From Schistosoma haematobium (taxonomy: Eukaryota; Platyhelminthes; Trematoda; Strigeidida; Schistosomatidae), in NCBI RefSeq assembly GCF_000699445.3, contig NC_067196.1:38522616-38586615 (forward strand): DNA of 64,000 nt. Direction: 5' to 3'. The position numbers and the translations under genes are program-made. Position 1 is the stretch's first letter; each line of letters opens with the position of its first letter. This document shows, piece after piece, positions 60,001 to 64,000 of the stretch. Under the pieces are notes generated by a model. That model was not told where the DNA came from and did no database searches. It was given only the letters and a program-made list of their open reading frames with translations.

Positions 60001-63000
60001 TTGAAGAACATATGAAACTCAAAACGTCTGTCAACCAACGTCAAGGTCAGAATCTTCAATACGAACGTCGCGACAGTTCTACCGTGCGGTGCTAAAACTT
60101 GAAGAACGACCACCACCGTCATCAAGATACTACAATTATCTATCAACAATTGTCTACGTAAGATACTGAATGTCCGTTGGTCGAGTACCATTAGCAACAA
60201 CTTACTGTGGGAGAGAACAAACCAGGTTCCATCTGATGAGGAAATTAGGAAAAGACTTTGGAAACGGATATGACATACATTACGAAAATCACCAAGCTGC
60301 ATCACGAAGGAAGCGCTAATTTGGAATCCTGAAGGGGAACGGAAAAGAAGACCAAAGAATACGCTGCCCCGAGAATTAGAAGCAGACATGAAGAGGATGA
60401 ATAGCAACTGTGAAGGATTGCCGAGGACATAGTTGAATGAAGAATGCTGATGGGCAACCCATGCTCCTCGACGAGGGGTAAAAGGCGTAATTAAGTATGT
60501 ATTCCAAACAGAGCCACGTTATGTCTTCTCATTTCCACAGCTATTTGAATGGTCTTCGCTGTCACCCACACTGTGCAGATATTCCATGTTCCTATGTTAA
60601 CTGTTACTCTGAATGTCAGTAGGTGCATCAAGCTCATGGTTTCCGAAGAATCTCGGCTTTCAACGTGAGACATCATAAGTCTTCTAATTAAAGATCCTTC
60701 AACTCCTAGTTCAATGTCCAAATAGTTTAGATGATTTTTTTTATCGTCAGCTTTCCGGCAAGTTTTTTAACTATAGAGTGGAGTTGATAACCCCATACTC
60801 AATCATCTTCCTTTATCCGGGTTTTGGACTGCAACAGTACTGAAGGGCTCCTGGCGGAGCAGAGTATCTTAAATGATAATGTCATTTTTAACTTTTTATT
60901 TGTCGTTGACATTAATCTTACTAATCTGTGTGACTGTCATTTTGTACATATGTGTGAATAAAAAACAATCGGTTTAAATCTATTCCACTTCGCACGGTTT
61001 TCACAAGTCTTTAGTATCGACGGCTTTGTACCCATTCTTTGTGGTTTATTGCTTGAGCCATCTAATACTTCCTACTGAATTAGACTTTCTTATTAGCAAT
61101 AATAACTGCGAAGTCACTATGCAGAGTTCTTCAAATGGACGTAGTCTTTATCCATCGCAGATCACTATGGATGGAAATTTTGTGTTTACTTTCTACTCCT
61201 AGTAGTAGTTTTGTACGATGTTTCAGCTACTGTGTTTAATAAGTGACCGTTTAGCGACACAGTTTCCAAGCCGAACACAAATTAACACATAGCTTAGATC
61301 TTTATAGTACAAAATATCAATAATAGGTTTATAAATAATTCATAAGCGTTTGTGAACGGGAAAAATATGACACGATTTGTTAGGTCAACTGAGAGATTAG
61401 CGCTAAGACAATATTAAAATACTACTATAAATCAATTGTTCGATAAGTGTGCATTGAAAATATATCAGCTAGTTCACTGGACGACAGTTCCTAAAGTTTT
61501 CTCTTTACATCTACTCACTTATCTATTATGGAAAATGCGTGTAAATTTACAACGATTTATTCAAATCTGTTTTCATCTATTATGGAACGCTCTATGTAGA
61601 ACACTAAAAAACAAATACGAATTAAACAATTCACTTTGTGGATACAAAAGCGAAAACATTCTTCGTTGAAACCTTACCTTTCCGAACTGGCTCCAGTTAA
61701 AGTTTTTTCTCTCCCGACTAACGGTATTTCCAATGTCACTAGTTGACGAACACGTTAGAAAAAATAAACCTTGTTACACAGGAAGTTAAATGATCCTATC
61801 TTTAGTTCAGTTTGTACTATAGTATATCACTGAACTACTTCTACAACATTTATCTTAGCATTTTTATTTTGTAGATTTCGATCAATTGACTGATTTGATA
61901 GATTTATTCGCACCTCAATCTGATTGTCAATATGATAATGTTATGTTAGATGAAGCCGCTGAACTAATGGAAGAAGGTGTTGTTGTTTCATTAAGGACAC
62001 ATGATGATAAAGTCAAGCAGTTATATAATAAAAGTGATCCGTCCAATAGAACTTCCCATAATAATACACATAACACAATAGGCGATAATCATGATCATGA
62101 GGATAATATAGATGATGAAACAGAAGAGGAAATAGAAGAAGACGAGAATGTCACCTATGTTGAAAGTGATACAGATCTAGATGAAGATTTATTAGTTTAT
62201 AAAATGCATCGACGTGATTATTATTCCTCGAAACTTGGTATACAACTCGATGAGATGTCAGGTGATCTTGGTGAAAATTCCACATTAATGTCTTTAATTC
62301 AAGATTATATCCGAATGTTACAATGGATATTGAATTATTACTTTCTAAATGTGGCTGATTGGGATTTTTTCTATGCTTATCACTATGCACCATTTGTGCA
62401 TGATCTTATTTTATATACAAAAAAGTTTGAGAATTATCAAAATTTCAATGGTATTAAATTGTCTTGGACAAACTTTCAAACAAATTCACAACCAGTTTTA
62501 CCGTTTGTTCAACAATTAATGATATTACCATCGGATTCAGCTTATATAGTTCCAGCACCTTATTGGGAATTAATGATTTCTCCATCTTCCCCATTAGCTG
62601 AATTCTTTCCTAGAGAATTCGAAACTGATATAAATGGGAAAATAGCATCATGGGAGGCTGTAGTGGTAAGTCTATTAACACTGCGTAAATATGTATGCAT
62701 GATTCCATCGGAAAGGGTATCGAATTATTGATAAAACTTCTAAATAAATTTGTGTAAGGTTTGGAAAAATGATATGTTGAATTCTTTTTTCTCTTAAGCT
62801 AACCAATGAGCTGCTGACAAATTTTTCGGAAGGTTCTCTTTTATTTTTAGATAAATGACTAACCTAAATAAATATATTACAAACGAAAACCTTTTTGTTC
62901 AGCTGGAATTTCATCAGCATAACGCCAGTGTTATGTTTTCGCTAGGAATGCATTGAATTTTTTTATTGGAATTACTTGTATAAAAGGTGTTCGAAATTTT

Positions 63001-63914
63001 AAGCATACAGAATTATCATTTACGTATGAGGTTTTTCACATTGAAATCCCATTCAATAAATGCTAGCAATAGACTGATAATTTTGATAAATTAGTAACTA
63101 ATAAATGCCAGCAAAATTGAACTACCAATCAAATAATTTGTAATAGTTTGCATTTGTTTTTCTTTCGTCACTTGATGGCTTTGGTTTGCAGTTCCTTACT
63201 AATCTAATTGTTCCTAAACCTGTATTGTGTACATTGCAAACCCGTTGATTAGATTGATCAGATATATCTATAACCTATTCCAAGTGAAGCAAGTGTACGC
63301 AAATATTCAGAAAAGTCACTCACCTTTCGCATAAATATGAATTTTTAATTCATTTTTGCCATAATCATTGGTCGTTCCTGAGTTTTTGGGAATGGAAACC
63401 CTTCATTTGGCTTCAGTATACACCAATATCTAGATAAGTTGTCCCATGGTTTTGTTTGTGAATTTCTTAGTCAAGCTACCAAGCATTCATAGTTTCATAT
63501 CATATGAACAAGTTCCCAGGTCATTTGTTAACTTGTCTTAGTTTTATATTTTATACTAACAATTTATTTCATAATTTGACCTATTTTGTTGTTCTGTACC
63601 TATATTCACAGTTAATTCCGTTTTTGGATCAGCAACTTCTCATAGATGCAATGAAGGATGGAAACACTAAACTAACTGAACAAGAAAAACAACGCAACCA
63701 ACATAAATTTCATTTGTTTTATCGTGCTTGTCCAATTGGACGTGTAAAATCTCCTGTAGAATTAATTAATTATGATTTTTATCGTAAATCTGTCAATTGT
63801 GGTGAATCAGAATTAAGTCAGTTTTATGCTTCAATCACTAGATCTGTTGTTGATGATTTTCCAAGTTTATCAAGACTACCGTTTACCCATAAAATTCAAA
63901 GAATACCAGTTTAT
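41221..63914 (+). CDS. XRN1: 5'-3' exoribonuclease 1 (XRN1/Pacman), N-terminal 766 residues
   Basis: Thirteen exons join in frame from ATG 41221 to a donor at 63915. XRN1 degrades decapped 5'-monophosphate mRNA in the cytoplasm, the last step of 5'-3' decay and of miRNA- and NMD-directed turnover (family knowledge). The core is complete: [15 protein letters not shown] start, D35 (YLDMNG), D84 ([11 protein letters not shown] with QQR), E171 and E173 (CPGEGEHKI), D201 and D203 (YGMDAD), D282 ([10 protein letters not shown]), then conserved region 2 with [13 protein letters not shown] and [13 protein letters not shown]. An acidic insert rich in D, E, H and N lies just before conserved region 2, in exon 12. 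The C-terminal PAZ/Tudor, KOW, winged-helix and SH3-like domains should lie beyond the right edge. Introns 5, 6 and 11 carry retrotransposons. Confidence 0.95.
42470..42595 (+). CDS. XRN1: XRN1 exon 2 (D35)
   Basis: 42 codons after acceptor TTAAAG, up to donor GTAAAG. It encodes [16 protein letters not shown] with catalytic Asp35, then CSHPEGG. The next intron is only 37 nt (42596-42632). Confidence 0.9.
42633..42733 (+). CDS. XRN1: XRN1 exon 3 (DGVAPRAKM)
   Basis: 101 nt after acceptor TTTTTCAG. It encodes [20 protein letters not shown] and [13 protein letters not shown], containing catalytic D84 and the basic 5'-phosphate pocket residues (K, Q, R). It ends in phase 2 before GTAAGT. Confidence 0.92.
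42807..42895 (+). CDS. XRN1: XRN1 exon 4
   Basis: 89 nt after a 73-nt intron. It encodes [11 protein letters not shown] and the [10 protein letters not shown] segment that leads to GTEFM in exon 5. Donor GTATGT. Confidence 0.9.
42896..44879. other. XRN1 intron 4
   Basis: 1984 bp, AT-rich. Apart from a weak RTE-terminus-like patch near 43360-43420 I recognise nothing in it. Confidence 0.5.
44880..44989 (+). CDS. XRN1: XRN1 exon 5
   Basis: 110 nt after acceptor TTTTTAG. It encodes [19 protein letters not shown] and DVILSGHD, leading straight to the CPGEGEHK catalytic loop. Donor GTAAGT. Confidence 0.9.
46150..46322 (-). mobile_element. tRNA-derived SINE (Sm-alpha-like), minus-strand copy
   Basis: The minus strand starts with a tRNA-like head: A box TAGCTCAGTGG (46304-46294) and B box GAGATCGAATCC (46264-46253). 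A hammerhead region and the tail CTCCAACCACCATCTAAA follow. The tRNA-like head plus a hammerhead is the known layout of the schistosome Sm-alpha family; family membership is inferred from layout and core sequence. Confidence 0.75.
46165..46224 (-). ncRNA. Hammerhead ribozyme, minus-strand copy
   Basis: Same sequence and predicted stems as 46464-46523, on the opposite strand. The predicted cleavage is after the complement of position 46178. The two ribozymes face opposite ways and would pair with each other in a transcript crossing both. Confidence 0.75.
46401..46560 (+). mobile_element. tRNA-derived SINE, plus-strand copy lacking its A box
   Basis: Starts GTGACTGTGAGGCTGGGTGA, so only the B-box half of the tRNA head remains. 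The hammerhead is complete and identical in core to the other copy. Confidence 0.75.
46464..46523 (+). ncRNA. Hammerhead ribozyme, type I layout, plus strand
   Basis: Core CTGACGA (46478-46484), stem II GTGC-CAAGTA-GCAC (46485-46498), GAAA (46499-46502). Stem III is CCC/GGG with no loop, followed by T and cleavage-site C46510 (GTC triplet). Stem I is ACCTTA with CAGGGT (one mismatch next to the core) and, after an internal loop, ACAGG with CCTGT. The loop of stem II resembles the Sm-alpha ribozyme. The minimal stem III suggests cleavage as a dimer or weak monomer activity. Confidence 0.75.
47957..48067 (+). CDS. XRN1: XRN1 exon 6 (GEGEHKI, DAD)
   Basis: 37 codons holding [13 protein letters not shown] and [11 protein letters not shown], four of the acidic metal ligands. 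The acceptor AACAAG has a weak pyrimidine tract. Donor GTAAGC. Confidence 0.92.
48200..51030 (-). mobile_element. RTE-clade element in XRN1 intron 6, antisense, degraded
   Basis: Minus strand. The leader ends at about 51030 (GGTAGCAGCTACTGTTG). Decayed endonuclease and linker at 50650-49420, RT 49406-48837 and 48699-48472 with [18 protein letters not shown]. The C-terminus is reduced to scraps at 48200-48470. Several deletions and stops. Confidence 0.8.
51405..53395 (-). mobile_element. RTE-clade element in XRN1 intron 6, second antisense copy, 5'-truncated
   Basis: 3' terminus at 51405 (CAGTCAGTCAGCTACAACG). C-terminal domain 51907-51608 and 52389-51967, RT in broken frames 52389-52870, RT start 53077-52838, truncated near 53395, 60 bp before XRN1 exon 7. 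Sequence is closest to the copy at 2.5-7.2 kb. Confidence 0.82.
53456..53523 (+). CDS. XRN1: XRN1 exon 7
   Basis: 68 nt after acceptor CCGCTTAG. It encodes [18 protein letters not shown], the conserved strand following DADL. Donor GTAAGT, phase 2. Confidence 0.9.
53970..54010. repeat. (TA)n microsatellite in XRN1 intron 7
   Basis: About 20 TA units, 100 bp before exon 8. Confidence 0.9.
54112..54199 (+). CDS. XRN1: XRN1 exon 8
   Basis: 88 nt after acceptor TTAATAG. It encodes [19 protein letters not shown], matching the LHLSLMREYIDYEF block of the family. Donor GTTGGT. Confidence 0.88.
54867..55035 (+). CDS. XRN1: XRN1 exon 9 (LGNDFIPH)
   Basis: 169 nt after acceptor ATGCAG, up to donor GTAAGT. 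It encodes [19 protein letters not shown], then [15 protein letters not shown] with metal ligand D282, then VVLPKLDG. Confidence 0.95.
55934..56001 (+). CDS. XRN1: XRN1 exon 10
   Basis: 68 nt after acceptor CAATAG. It encodes [20 protein letters not shown], the G-Y-L-x-NLPRFEKYL block of the family. Donor GTTAGT. Confidence 0.88.
56772..56970 (+). CDS. XRN1: XRN1 exon 11
   Basis: 199 nt after acceptor TTTTCAG. It encodes the [19 protein letters not shown] segment and a low-conservation linker, ending AAAGATG before GTAAGT. The following intron (56971-61874) holds two nested SR2-type elements. Confidence 0.88.
57480..60800 (-). mobile_element. SR2-type RTE element X in XRN1 intron 11 (5' part), split by element Y
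   Basis: Minus strand. The endonuclease start is at 60721-60491 ([29 protein letters not shown]). Endonuclease continues at about 58600-57800 with [23 protein letters not shown] and [15 protein letters not shown], then the linker to about 57480 ([20 protein letters not shown]). RT is missing: the copy is truncated at its 3' side. The gap inside the endonuclease is filled by element Y in opposite orientation. Confidence 0.75.
58605..60486 (+). mobile_element. SR2-type RTE element Y, 5'-truncated, nested in X
   Basis: Plus strand from the linker ([32 protein letters not shown]) through RT pieces ([62 protein letters not shown]) to the C-terminal domain and a short 3' end near 60486. Frames shift several times. 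Both X and Y contain the linker block, so they are two copies, not one element with a simple 5' inversion. Confidence 0.78.
61000..61874. other. XRN1 intron 11, right part
   Basis: AT-rich unique-looking intron sequence with no recognisable element; ends at acceptor TTTTGTAG. Confidence 0.5.
61875..62665 (+). CDS. XRN1: XRN1 exon 12 (acidic linker and conserved region 2)
   Basis: 791 nt, the longest exon here, after acceptor TTTTGTAG. It has a strongly acidic run ([10 protein letters not shown]), then [40 protein letters not shown] and [16 protein letters not shown]. Donor GTAAGT at 62666; the ORF beyond it is intron read-through. Confidence 0.94.
62666..63611. other. XRN1 intron 12
   Basis: 946 bp, AT-rich, nothing recognised. 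Open frames entering from exon 12 and towards exon 13 are intron read-through. Confidence 0.6.
63612..63914 (+). CDS. XRN1: XRN1 exon 13
   Basis: 101 codons after acceptor TTCACAG. It encodes [14 protein letters not shown] and [13 protein letters not shown] (family IPFIDE-RL-EAM and ER-RNQHS). It ends RIPVY before donor GTAAGA; the gene continues off the right edge. Confidence 0.92.
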
Positions 63915-64000
63915 GTAAGATATTTTTCTAGCCTATATATATACTGTAATAACGAAAGTTAGTCACATCAGAAATATTTTTAAACATCTATTTGGATTAT

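Noticed and set aside
57480..60486. Twin-priming 5' inversion of one SR2 element
   Set aside because: Both halves contain the linker block and the endonuclease start lies outside the RT part, so two nested copies explain it better.
62151..62393. 80-codon minus-strand ORF
   Set aside because: Lies inside XRN1 exon 12 in another frame; no independent signal.

Overview
This is eukaryotic nuclear DNA, AT-rich and crowded with retrotransposons. It almost certainly comes from a blood fluke (Schistosoma); the species cannot be fixed from the sequence. Three things point there: SR2/RTE-like, CR1-like and Boudicca/CsRn1-like retroelements; a tRNA-derived SINE carrying a hammerhead ribozyme like that of the schistosome Sm-alpha family; and 32-42 nt introns near gene 5' ends. 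I recognise three host genes, all by reading short exons between splice sites.

(1) ADAL, an adenosine/N6-methyl-AMP deaminase-like gene, lies on the minus strand. Exons 1-4 are at 13182-11083, exon 5 is at 1303-1081, and the rest is off the left edge. Its 9.8 kb intron 4 holds RTE-clade elements. (2) MON1, the Mon1-Ccz1 Rab7 exchange-factor subunit, is on the plus strand at 28834-30427. Its first three exons are visible; its 3' half was not found. (3) XRN1, the 5'-3' exoribonuclease, is on the plus strand at 41221-63914. Thirteen exons give 766 in-frame codons covering the whole catalytic core, with the 3' end off the right edge. Introns 5, 6 and 11 of XRN1 hold RTE-type retrotransposons.

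The ground between ADAL and XRN1 is layered mobile DNA. It has a CR1-like element (16.4-20.1 kb), a defective Ty3/gypsy element on the minus strand (28.8-24.6 kb) whose 3' LTR is split by a second CR1 element (21.4-24.56 kb), and several LTR or internal gypsy fragments.

The largest structural signal is a near-identical inverted duplication. The arm at 10986-14295 reappears inverted at 35202-40121. It carries ADAL exons 1-4, two palindromes and a gypsy LTR. The right arm is longer because a 1395 bp retroelement lies in it between 207 bp direct repeats. The second notable signal is a 547 bp insertion at 46140-46686 in an RTE element of XRN1 intron 5. It has a 13 bp target duplication and two opposed SINE copies, each with a complete hammerhead core. 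No CRISPR array, operon or prokaryotic system is present.
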